DNA of 7,239 nucleotides. Origin: Methylococcaceae bacterium (GTDB taxonomy: Bacteria > Pseudomonadota > Gammaproteobacteria > Methylococcales > Methylomonadaceae). The stretch lies in assembly GCA_013138855.1 (NCBI GenBank), contig WTBX01000156.1, forward strand, positions 1-7,239, read 5' to 3'. The notes below the pieces were generated by a model. It worked only from the letters and a program-made list of their open reading frames with translations. It did no database searches and was not told where the DNA came from. The position numbers were made by a program, and so were the translations under genes. Below are positions 1 to 4,865 of this stretch, piece by piece (position 1 is the first letter of the stretch; every line of letters begins with the position of its first letter).

Positions 1-16
1 TTTTATGAAATTTAAA

Positions 17-171
17 GTAGATACAAAAATATTTCGACCTGTACGATTAAAAGACTGGCGGCAAACTGAAGGGCGAAGCCCTTTGGTTTGCTGCCAGCCT
101 TATGCTGTTCTCGGTTTTATTTTTTAATTTAGGCTGAGTTAACTGTACCGGTCGAAATATTTTGTAACTAC
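17..171. repeat. Nested inverted repeat, MITE-like or large extragenic palindrome
   Basis: The left arm (17-44) and right arm (145-171) are inverted copies that match along their whole length except for two mismatches and one extra A; the core is AAAATATTTCGACC. Between them, 55-74 pairs with 78-97 (17 of 20 positions) around a GAA loop, forming a strong hairpin off-centre within the element. Both outer ends read GTAG outward, which is how a short non-autonomous element might end. No transposase and no clear flanking duplication is visible. It lies 74 bp beyond the stop codon of the minus-strand hydrolase gene and could act in 3'-end formation or mRNA protection, but that is inference. The identity of the element is unknown to me. 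Confidence 0.6.
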
Positions 172-200
172 TCAGAGTATAGGGAATCGCGACTTTTAGT
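160..200 (+). repeat. Decayed copy of the module found at 1839-1874
   Basis: TTTTGTAACTACTCAG (160-175) matches 1839-1854 at 15 of 16 positions. It is followed by CGCGACTTTTAGT (188-200), identical to 1862-1874. The spacing between the two blocks is 12 bases here and 7 at the other copy. The second half of the palindrome has been lost here, and the GGAG tetranucleotide is absent. The first block overlaps the right arm of the inverted repeat at 17-171. Confidence 0.6.
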
Positions 201-244
201 TACTCTTCATGTGCTTCATGGTTTATATATTTTAACGATATTAT

Positions 245-964
245 TTATTCAAAAATCTCATTCAAAAAATTCTGCATCGTTAGCCATGAGCGTTTATCGG
301 CTTCTGCTTTATAGACTGTTCCAAAATCTGGATCATTGGCATTAGGGTTGGTGAATGCGTGTAAGGTGTTGCCATAACTGTGTAATTGCCAGTCTGCACC
401 CTTTGCGCTTAATTCCTGTTGTAAAGCGATTACCGCTTCAGTAGGAACCATCGGATCATCATTACCATGCAATAGCAGAACTTTTGCTTTAATGGCTTGT
501 TGGCTTAGATTATCTGGCGGGGTAAAGAGTCCGTGAAAGGCAACGACTCCTTTAATATCCGCGCCTGTTCTTGCTAAGTCCAGCACACATAATCCTCCGA
601 AACAAAAACCAATCGCGGCAATATTTTTTTCATCTGCCCAAGGGGTACGTTTAACGGCAAATAAGGCTGCGTTAATACGTTGTTGCAACATGGCGCGGTT
701 TTCCATAAAGGGCTGCATTAACGCGCTATTTTCCTCAACACTTTGCCCTACTTTGCCTTCGCCATACATATCAAGCGCGAAGGCAAAATAACCTAGTTTA
801 GCGAGTTCTTTGGCTTTGTTGGCGACAAATTCATCACGTCCTGCCCATGCATGGCTAATGAGTATCGTGGGACGCTGACCTTCAATTGCATCATCATAAG
901 CAAAAAAACCTTCTAATAAGGTTTCGCCATCTAAATAATTAATGGTATTACTAACAATAGCCAT
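245..964 (-). CDS. Dienelactone hydrolase family protein
   Basis: This is an alpha/beta hydrolase of the dienelactone hydrolase family, usually about 230-250 residues; this one has 239. Known members open lactones such as dienelactone or hydrolyse related esters in the cytoplasm; the substrate here is unknown. Numbering from the ATG at 964, the nucleophile elbow GFCFGG carries Cys121, the family's typical cysteine nucleophile. HGNDDP supplies the acidic residue (Asp170) and TLHAF the histidine (His202), so the triad looks complete. There is no signal peptide. A GTG at 967 is in frame just upstream, but AAGGAG (complement of 971-976) sits 6 bases before the ATG and only 3 before the GTG, so ATG is preferred. 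A REP-type repeat begins 36 bp upstream, so the mRNA leader may carry hairpins. No aromatic-degradation genes are nearby, so a general or detoxifying role is as likely as catechol metabolism. Confidence 0.9.
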   Translation of the reverse strand: MAIVSNTINYLDGETLLEGFFAYDDAIEGQRPTILISHAWAGRDEFVANKAKELAKLGYFAFALDMYGEGKVGQSVEENSALMQPFMENRAMLQQRINAALFAVKRTPWADEKNIAAIGFCFGGLCVLDLARTGADIKGVVAFHGLFTPPDNLSQQAIKAKVLLLHGNDDPMVPTEAVIALQQELSAKGADWQLHSYGNTLHAFTNPNANDPDFGTVYKAEADKRSWLTMQNFLNEIFE

Positions 965-970
965 CACAAA

Positions 971-976
971 CTCCTT
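971..976 (-). promoter_or_regulatory. Ribosome binding site that decides the hydrolase start
   Basis: The minus strand reads AAGGAG, 6 bases before the ATG at 964. This is a near-consensus Shine-Dalgarno with good spacing for the ATG and poor spacing for the GTG at 967. Confidence 0.75.
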
Positions 977-1043
977 AAGGAATGAAAATTAATTAACGTG
1001 GAGTCCAATAGCTTTAGCTATTAGCGAACTTTAAAAATGACTA

Positions 1044-1051
1044 AAATAGAT
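1044..1051 (+). repeat. Target site duplication, left copy
   Basis: AAATAGAT directly abuts the GTAAG end of the MITE and is identical to 1155-1162 on the other side. Confidence 0.75.
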
Positions 1052-1154
1052 GTAAGTATTCACCTCCCCCTTTGGAAAAGGGGGATTGAGGGGGATTTAT
1101 TTAATAAAATCTCCCCTAACCCCTCTTTTTTTAAGAGGGGGACTGAACACTTAC
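1052..1154. mobile_element. 103-bp MITE with terminal inverted repeats and 8-bp target duplication
   Basis: The ends GTAAGTATTCA and TGAACACTTAC form a terminal inverted repeat. It continues imperfectly inward through C-rich and G-rich blocks. Two internal hairpins are visible: 1066-1073 with 1077-1084, and 1120-1127 with 1133-1140, each an 8-bp stem. The element is flanked exactly by AAATAGAT at 1044-1051 and 1155-1162, a perfect direct repeat expected from transposition. GTAA ends plus an 8-bp duplication are characteristic of IS66-family elements, so mobilisation by an IS66-type transposase is a reasonable inference. The element has no coding capacity. It sits inside the spacer of the REP pair and is therefore the later insertion. 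Confidence 0.8.
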
Positions 1155-1162
1155 AAATAGAT
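1155..1162 (+). repeat. Target site duplication, right copy
   Basis: AAATAGAT directly follows the CTTAC end of the MITE and is identical to 1044-1051. Confidence 0.75.
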
Positions 1163-1262
1163 AGCTGTAAAATGAAAAACCTTAACTTAATTACCCACGC
1201 CAATAGCTAAAGCTATTGGACTCCGTATTTTGGATATTTTTAACCGTACAGCTCGATTTTTT

Positions 1263-1748
1263 TCATTTAATTTCTCCTGATGTTTTTAAGAACTCTAAAA
1301 AACCTGTTGATGCGGCTTCTATCATATTTAATACATTTTCAAAACCATGTTCGCCGCCGTAATAAGGGTCGGGAACTTCACGAAAACCTAATTGTGGCGC
1401 GTAATCTAAAAAGTATTTTATTTTATCGTGATGATGACTTGGGCAAGCGTTAATCATAATGTCATAATTATCATTATCCATCGCTAATAAATAATCATAA
1501 TCATCAAAATCGCCATAAATTACTTTTCTCGCGCGTAAATGGGATAATTCTATACCATGTTCTTTTGCTGTCTTTTGTGATCTGTGGTCTGGCTGTTCAC
1601 CTATATGATAAGCATGAGTGCCTGCCGAATCGATTTCAAATTGGTCTAATAATTGTTTTTCTTTTACAAGACGGGTAAACACGCCTTCTGCGGTGGGTGA
1701 GCGGCAAATATTTCCCATACACACAAATAAAACTTTTATTTTTTTCAT
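1263..1748 (-). CDS. Low-molecular-weight protein-tyrosine phosphatase
   Basis: A cytoplasmic phosphatase of the LMW-PTP/arsenate-reductase-like family that removes phosphate from tyrosine (and sometimes other aryl phosphates). Its 161 residues fit the family norm. The N-terminal P-loop CMGNICRS holds the nucleophile Cys10, Cys15 and the phosphate-binding Arg16. The general acid is Asp127 in VPDPYYGG, followed by two tyrosines that line the active site. SAGTHAYHIGEQPD (residues 41-54) is a second family block. DPYYGG makes a phosphatase more likely than an ArsC-type arsenate reductase. No tyrosine kinase, capsule or exopolysaccharide gene is adjacent, so the partner is unknown and it need not be a Wzb-type capsule regulator. 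The start codon lacks an obvious Shine-Dalgarno (the upstream bases are AT-rich), but the sequence MKKIKVLFVCMGN leaves no better start. Translation may be weak or leader-dependent. Confidence 0.93.
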   Translation of the reverse strand: MKKIKVLFVCMGNICRSPTAEGVFTRLVKEKQLLDQFEIDSAGTHAYHIGEQPDHRSQKTAKEHGIELSHLRARKVIYGDFDDYDYLLAMDNDNYDIMINACPSHHHDKIKYFLDYAPQLGFREVPDPYYGGEHGFENVLNMIEAASTGFLEFLKTSGEIK

Positions 1749-1838
1749 CTTATATTCAGGTAGTTATGATTTTATGATTGACGCGCTAATTATTTTTAGC
1801 TAAAACAGTTACAATCATATCATAGCGTTATGAAGATT

Positions 1839-1874
1839 TTTTGTAACGACTCAGGTGGAGACGCGACTTTTAGT
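1839..1874 (+). repeat. Module shared with 160-200
   Basis: TTTTGTAACGACTCAG (1839-1854) followed by CGCGACTTTTAGT (1862-1874) repeats the pair of blocks seen at 160-175 and 188-200. The module extends the REP left arm outward by about 18 bases, so the mobile or copied unit may be larger than the REP arms alone. Confidence 0.55.
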
Positions 1875-1985
1875 CGCGCACGAAGTTTTATGTATGAGTT
1901 TTAAAACTAGCTTATTTTAATCTGTTTAATTTATAGCTTTTGAAGTTGTTTTTAGGTCTCGTGCGCGACTAAAAGTCGCGGCTCC
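1857..1985. repeat. REP-type inverted pair (REPIN-like) with CGCGACT palindrome
   Basis: Arms 1857-1883 and 1959-1985 are inverted copies matching at 26 of 27 positions. Each reads outward as GGAG, one base, CGCGACTTTTAGTCGCG, then CACGA. The 7-bp GC-rich stems (1862-1868 with 1872-1878; 1964-1970 with 1974-1980) can fold singly, or the whole arms can pair with each other. The layout is the same as the pair at 1000-1224 but the palindrome sequence is different, so these are two separate REP classes. An outer flank may also belong: GTAAC at 1843 mirrors GTTAC near 2000. The pair lies between the divergent phosphatase and secreted-protein genes, upstream of both starts. Confidence 0.75.
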
Positions 1986-2018
1986 GTTTATCCCTTGTAG
2001 TTACGATTTTTTTAGGGC

Positions 2019-2046
2019 TTGCCTGTGAACTGAGGCGGCTTAATAT
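2019..2046 (+). promoter_or_regulatory. Possible sigma-70 promoter for the secreted-protein gene
   Basis: TTGCCT (2019-2024) and TAATAT (2041-2046) are separated by 16 bases; each matches the consensus at four of six positions. This would start transcription roughly 30 bases before the ATG at 2084. In AT-rich DNA such matches arise by chance, so this is tentative. Confidence 0.3.
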
Positions 2047-2083
2047 TAGTGTTAATCGTTTATTAAAAAAAAGAGGTCTTGTC

Positions 2084-2389
2084 ATGAAATTAATCATTTT
2101 ATCGTTACTTATTGCCAGCGTAGGGGTTGCAGAAGCAAAGGTTTATAAATGTCCAGAGGAAGTTGAAGGTCGTTTTACTTATCAGTCAAAACCTTGTCCA
2201 AATACAGAAGAAGACGAGCCAGAAAAAAACGAGTTGAAAATTATTCCTGTTAATGAGGAAAAAGTAAAAGCAGCAAGAGAAAAGTTAGAGAAAGACTTGG
2301 TAGAGCATAAAGACAAAAAAGATGCGGAAGCGGGCATTGTTAAACCAGCCGCGCCTGTTGTTGTAACGCTTCCTCCTCCTAAAAAATAA
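2084..2389 (+). CDS. Small secreted protein with DUF4124-like N-terminal region
   Basis: A 101-residue protein of unknown function, predicted to be exported. Residues 1-18 form a signal peptide: Lys2, a hydrophobic run, and an AEA cleavage site before KVYKC. The mature start, with an aromatic residue after a short strand, a following glycine and then TYQSKPC, resembles the DUF4124 family of gammaproteobacterial periplasmic proteins. Cys23 and Cys38 could form a disulfide. Residues 40-85 are highly charged and probably helical. The tail is rich in Pro, Ala and Val and ends PPPKK. AGAGG at 2072-2076 gives a good Shine-Dalgarno, 7 bases before the ATG. The gene stands alone, with a terminator downstream. 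The DUF4124 match is by eye and is less certain than the secretion call. Confidence 0.8.
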   Translation: MKLIILSLLIASVGVAEAKVYKCPEEVEGRFTYQSKPCPNTEEDEPEKNELKIIPVNEEKVKAAREKLEKDLVEHKDKKDAEAGIVKPAAPVVVTLPPPKK

Positions 2390-2437
2390 TAACACTCGAA
2401 ATACGAATTAAAACTTTCAATAATATTCTTAAAAACT

Positions 2438-2480
2438 AGACAGGTCTTTGCCTTATTTCAAGGTTAATGAAGACCTGTCT
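2438..2480. terminator. Bidirectional terminator between convergent genes
   Basis: AGACAGGTCTT (2438-2448) pairs perfectly with AAGACCTGTCT (2470-2480), an 11-bp stem. The 21-base loop contains an inner CCTT/AAGG stem. On the plus strand it is followed by a T-rich stretch. On the minus strand it is followed by AGTTTTTAAG, giving a better U-tract. It sits between the stop of the plus-strand secreted-protein gene and the stop of the minus-strand methyltransferase gene, and can serve both. Confidence 0.75.
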
Positions 2481-2521
2481 CTATTTCTTTGTTCGTGAGT
2501 TTGTAAAGCTGTAGTCAAAAA

Positions 2522-3256
2522 CTAAGGCTTTGTCGCTGACATCAAGGCATTGACTTCTATACGCTGTGATAGCGTGACGTTTGAAAAACCCGCTTGTTTA
2601 AGTTGATTGAGTGCGATTGACTCACGCATTACTCTATTTTCTGATTCATCTGCAAATAAATGCACAATCCAATGTTCCAGCAAATCAATTTTGTTTTCAG
2701 CTTTTAAGACTTTAAAGTAAGACGCAATTTCTTGTTGTAGCATGGCGGTATGTTCAGAAATGTCATCTAAACCATGACGATCGCCATTAATAAATTTACC
2801 GCCACTTTTTAGTACGCGATAAATTTCACTCACTAGCTCTTCTCTATATTCATGCAAAAAATTATGCAGAGTATAAGCTGAGGCGATAATATCCGCGCTG
2901 TTGTCTGGCATGGATTTTAACGCGACTAAAGCATCAGCTTCAATAAAATCAACGCGCTGTTGCTCTACCCATTTTTTTAGACTTACTTTAGCTTGTTGCT
3001 GCATCGTCGCGGCATTATCAATGCTGCTAACTTTCAGGTTATCCGCCGCTAATAAAATAGATAAAGTGGTAATGCCTGTACCACCGCCTAATTCTACGAC
3101 ATTGAGAGCTTGTTGATGAGTTTGCGCATATTCTTTAACCGCTTCGCCCACTAAACGGCTCATTTTTGCAGCTAAAGGACAAATAAGTTTTATGGTTTGA
3201 TAATTTTCCCCAAGAACGCCAGAAAAAACATTCTCGTATTCGCTGTTTTCACTCAT
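2522..3256 (-). CDS. Class I SAM-dependent methyltransferase
   Basis: A 244-residue cytoplasmic methyltransferase with the class I Rossmann fold. Motif I is VELGGGTGITT (residues 54-64), binding S-adenosylmethionine. Asp80 in SSID ends strand 2 and should bind the ribose hydroxyls. EADAL (106-110) follows strand 3. DIIASAYTLHNF (122-133) is the motif IV region. YRVLKSGGKFINGD (146-159) is the typical post-motif block. The pattern resembles small-molecule (UbiE/COQ5-like or methyltransf_25) enzymes, but the substrate cannot be read from the sequence. The start overlaps the stop of the upstream DUF1244 gene by ATGA, and no strong Shine-Dalgarno precedes it, so translation is probably coupled to that gene. 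The two likely share one mRNA and possibly one pathway. The gene ends before a bidirectional terminator. Confidence 0.88.
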   Translation of the reverse strand: MSENSEYENVFSGVLGENYQTIKLICPLAAKMSRLVGEAVKEYAQTHQQALNVVELGGGTGITTLSILLAADNLKVSSIDNAATMQQQAKVSLKKWVEQQRVDFIEADALVALKSMPDNSADIIASAYTLHNFLHEYREELVSEIYRVLKSGGKFINGDRHGLDDISEHTAMLQQEIASYFKVLKAENKIDLLEHWIVHLFADESENRVMRESIALNQLKQAGFSNVTLSQRIEVNALMSATKP

Positions 3257-3555
3257 GTATTTTTCTGTTGCTGTTTTTTCTGAAAGGCGGCCATTTGTTC
3301 ATCAGTCGCTTTGGTTTGAAATTGATCTTTCCATTCGCTATAGGGCATTCCATAAACCATTTCTCGAGCATCTTCGTAGCTCATTTCAATATTTTGCTCT
3401 TCAGCCGCTGCGGTGTACCATTTTGCTAAACAATTTCGGCAAAAATCAGCTAAAATCATTAGGTCGATATTTTGCACGTCGGTATGTGTTTGTAAATGAT
3501 TCACTAAACGCCTAAATGCGGCGGCTTCTAGCTCAGTTTGAGTGGCTTTATCCAT
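3253..3555 (-). CDS. DUF1244 domain-containing protein
   Basis: A 100-residue soluble protein matching the DUF1244 family by eye: AAAFRRLVNHLQTHTDVQNIDLM, then FCRNCLAKWY (residues 38-47), then YEDAREMVYGMPYSEWK. The CxxC pair (Cys39, Cys42) might bind a metal or be redox active; the function of the family is not established. The length is normal for the family and the charged Gln-rich tail is probably disordered. A GGGAG Shine-Dalgarno (complement of 3562-3566) lies 6 bases before the ATG. It is the first gene of a two-gene unit and overlaps the methyltransferase start by four bases. Confidence 0.88.
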   Translation of the reverse strand: MDKATQTELEAAAFRRLVNHLQTHTDVQNIDLMILADFCRNCLAKWYTAAAEEQNIEMSYEDAREMVYGMPYSEWKDQFQTKATDEQMAAFQKKQQQKNT

Positions 3556-3562
3556 AATAATC

Positions 3563-3574
3563 TCCCAAAAGGGA
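3563..3574 (-). promoter_or_regulatory. Short hairpin covering the DUF1244 ribosome binding site
   Basis: TCCC (3563-3566) and GGGA (3571-3574) are complementary around a four-base loop. In the minus-strand mRNA the GGGA that forms part of the Shine-Dalgarno would be paired. The stem is only four base pairs, so any effect on initiation is speculative. Confidence 0.25.
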
Positions 3575-3664
3575 ACATTCTAGCAGAAAGCATTGTCCAG
3601 TCATGTACATTCAGTAGTAAAGATTTTACAATGCTGGTTTGCTTAAGCTAATGATGAAGAAATT

Positions 3665-3670
3665 TATAAT
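3665..3670 (+). promoter_or_regulatory. Possible -10 element for the yciB operon
   Basis: A perfect TATAAT lies 70 bp before the yciB ATG in a non-coding region. The best -35-like hexamer, TTGCTT at 3639-3644, is 20 bases upstream, longer than usual, and matches poorly. The assignment rests on the -10 element and position only. Confidence 0.3.
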
Positions 3671-3740
3671 TTGGACTCCATCTTTATATGCAAACGTAAC
3701 ACCTGTTATTAACTCCCTCCTTTAATCCCTCTGAAAATTT

Positions 3741-4286
3741 ATGAAACAACTGTTTGAATTTATCCCGATTATCTTATTTTTTATCACCTATAAATTTTAT
3801 GATATTTATATCGCGACAGCGGTTGTGATTGCTGCAACCATTATTCAGGTAGGGATTACTTGGATTAAGTATCGCAAAGTTGAAACCATGCAGTGGATTA
3901 CTCTAGGACTTATTGTCGTGATGGGTGGTGCAACGCTTTATTTACAAGATGAGCAATTCATTAAATGGAAGTTGACCATTATCGAATGGTTATTCGGGGT
4001 TTCTTTCTTAGGCAGTCAATTTTTCGGCAAAAAAACGTTTGTTGAAAGAATGATGGGATCAGCACTTGAATTGCCTGATTTTGTCTGGAAGCGATTAAAT
4101 TTGATGTGGGCATTGTTTTTTATCAGTGTCGGCTTCATTAATGTCTATGTGATGTTCAACTATAATACCGATGACTGGGTGACCTTTAAAACATTTGGCG
4201 TACCTGCATTAATGGTAGTTTTCATCTTGTTACAAATGGTGTTTTTATATAAATACATCCCTGAAACCGAAACTGAGGAAAAATAA
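3741..4286 (+). CDS. yciB: Inner-membrane-spanning protein YciB (septation protein A family)
   Basis: A 181-residue polytopic inner-membrane protein of the YciB/IspZ (septation protein A) family, tied in other bacteria to cell-envelope synthesis and division. The family hallmark start MKQLFEFIPIILFFITYKFYDIY is present, as are YRKVETMQW (44-52), FLGSQFFGKKTF (89-100), and LPDFVWKRLNLMWALFF (111-127). About five or six hydrophobic segments are visible near residues 4-16, 22-41, 51-69, 77-92, 119-138 and 150-171. The charged tail ETETEEK is probably cytoplasmic. Length is normal. The start fits the family even though no clear Shine-Dalgarno precedes it. It is the first gene of a tight operon with yciI, a bolA family gene and a parvulin gene. 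Confidence 0.95.
   Translation: MKQLFEFIPIILFFITYKFYDIYIATAVVIAATIIQVGITWIKYRKVETMQWITLGLIVVMGGATLYLQDEQFIKWKLTIIEWLFGVSFLGSQFFGKKTFVERMMGSALELPDFVWKRLNLMWALFFISVGFINVYVMFNYNTDDWVTFKTFGVPALMVVFILLQMVFLYKYIPETETEEK
4275..4279 (+). promoter_or_regulatory. Ribosome binding site supporting the GTG start of yciI
   Basis: GAGGA lies inside the last codons of yciB, 7 bases before the GTG at 4287. It supports a GTG start directly after the yciB stop codon. Confidence 0.6.
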
Positions 4287-4589
4287 GTGCTATACGCTAT
4301 TATAAGTACTGATGTCGCGGACAGTCTTCCGAAAAGACAAGCGGCGCGTCCTGCACATTTACAACGCTTAGAAGCATTACAAGCTCAAGGGCGACTGATT
4401 TTAGCAGGCCCTCATCCTGCCATTGATAGTGAAAACCCACAAGACGCAGGCTTTACGGGTAGTCTTGTTGTCGCCGAATTTGAATCGTTGGAAGCCGCTA
4501 AAGCATGGGCTGACAGTGATCCTTATATAGAATCTGGCGTTTATGCCAATGTAATCGTAAAACCCTTCAAACAGGTCTTTCCTAAATGA
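4287..4589 (+). CDS. yciI: YciI family protein
   Basis: A 100-residue cytoplasmic protein with the YciI-like dimeric alpha-beta (ferredoxin-like) fold. The order is strand LYAIISTDV, then RPAHLQRLEALQAQGRLILAGP (residues 21-42) with the conserved His24 and GP turn, then GSLVVAEFESLEAAKAWADSDPYIESGVYANVIVKPF. The DPY and GVY motifs near residues 78-86 are typical of the family. The biochemical role is unsettled; some relatives are lyase-like or dehalogenase-like. The start is GTG, abutting the yciB stop, with GAGGA upstream, and the stop overlaps the ATG of the next gene. The pairing with yciB and bolA is recurrent in gammaproteobacteria, suggesting a shared envelope or division theme, but this is inference from context. 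Confidence 0.92.
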   Translation: MLYAIISTDVADSLPKRQAARPAHLQRLEALQAQGRLILAGPHPAIDSENPQDAGFTGSLVVAEFESLEAAKAWADSDPYIESGVYANVIVKPFKQVFPK

Positions 4590-4858
4590 TATCTGAATCA
4601 ATTAAACAAAAACTAAACGCGGCTTTAAGTCCTGAATTGCTTGAAGTCTTAGATAACAGTGCCGCTCATGCAGGTCATGCTGGCGCAAAAAGTGGGGGCG
4701 GTCATTATCATGTCACGCTTGTCAGCAATGCTTTTGAAGGAAAGTCTTTAGTTCAACGCCATCAACTAATTTATCAAGCCCTAGGCGATATGATGAAACA
4801 GGATATTCACGCACTAGGCATTAACGCTTTAACCCCCTTAGAAAATTCACAAAGGTAG
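4586..4858 (+). CDS. bolA: BolA family protein
   Basis: A 90-residue BolA family protein. BolA proteins bind monothiol glutaredoxins through a shared [2Fe-2S] cluster and affect cell shape, iron handling and stress responses. The helix 1 segment ends LEVLDNSAAHAGHAG, then comes GGGHYHVTLVSNAFEGKSLVQRHQLIYQALG (residues 37-67), the core strand-turn-helix with the class II KH-like fold. DIHALGINALTP (73-84) carries the invariant His that ligates the cluster. The loop near residues 28-40 is rich in His and Gly and has no Cys, so the second ligand would be histidine, as in BolA-type rather than BOLA3-like members. The ATG overlaps the yciI stop (ATGA), implying coupled translation. No glutaredoxin gene is in the window. 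Confidence 0.9.
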   Translation: MISESIKQKLNAALSPELLEVLDNSAAHAGHAGAKSGGGHYHVTLVSNAFEGKSLVQRHQLIYQALGDMMKQDIHALGINALTPLENSQR

Positions 4859-4865
4859 TTTATCA

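Larger units (their letters stand above)
1000..1224. repeat. REP-type inverted pair (REPIN-like), split by a MITE
   Basis: The arms 1000-1026 and 1198-1224 are inverted copies matching at 26 of 27 positions. Each arm reads outward as GGAG, one base, a palindrome, then CG. The right arm's palindrome CCAATAGCTAAAGCTATTGG is perfect (9-bp stem); the left arm has one mismatch. GGAG or GTAG followed by a palindrome is the known layout of REP sequences mobilised by RAYT (TnpA-REP) proteins, and inverted REP pairs form REPINs. No RAYT gene is in the window, so any mobilisation would be in trans. Removing the 103-bp insert and one 8-bp duplicate leaves a 114-bp element, close to the 129 bp of the pair at 1857-1985. 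Confidence 0.75.

Noticed and set aside
965..967. In-frame GTG as start of the hydrolase gene
   Set aside because: It is only 3 bases from the AAGGAG site; the ATG at 964 has proper spacing.
1263..1748. Arsenate reductase (ArsC-type) instead of phosphatase
   Set aside because: The DPYYGG acid loop with adjacent tyrosines is typical of tyrosine phosphatases, and no arsenic genes are nearby.
1618..1803. Plus-strand reading frame of 61 codons
   Set aside because: It is mostly antisense to the phosphatase P-loop region and has no family features.
1857..1985. CRISPR array
   Set aside because: There are only two arms, in inverted rather than direct orientation, with one AT-rich spacer; this fits a REP pair instead.
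2901..3515. Plus-strand reading frames at 2901-3116 and 3255-3515
   Set aside because: Both are antisense to the methyltransferase and DUF1244 genes and show no recognisable domain or ribosome binding site.
3672..3678. GGACTCC as a remnant of the class A REP arm
   Set aside because: Only about seven bases match, which is expected by chance in a window this size, and no palindrome follows.
3711..3732. C-rich stretch before yciB resembling the MITE interior
   Set aside because: It shares only a general CTCCC-like composition, with no terminal repeat or flanking duplication.
4401..4601. Minus-strand reading frame of 66 codons
   Set aside because: It is antisense to yciI inside a well-defined plus-strand operon.
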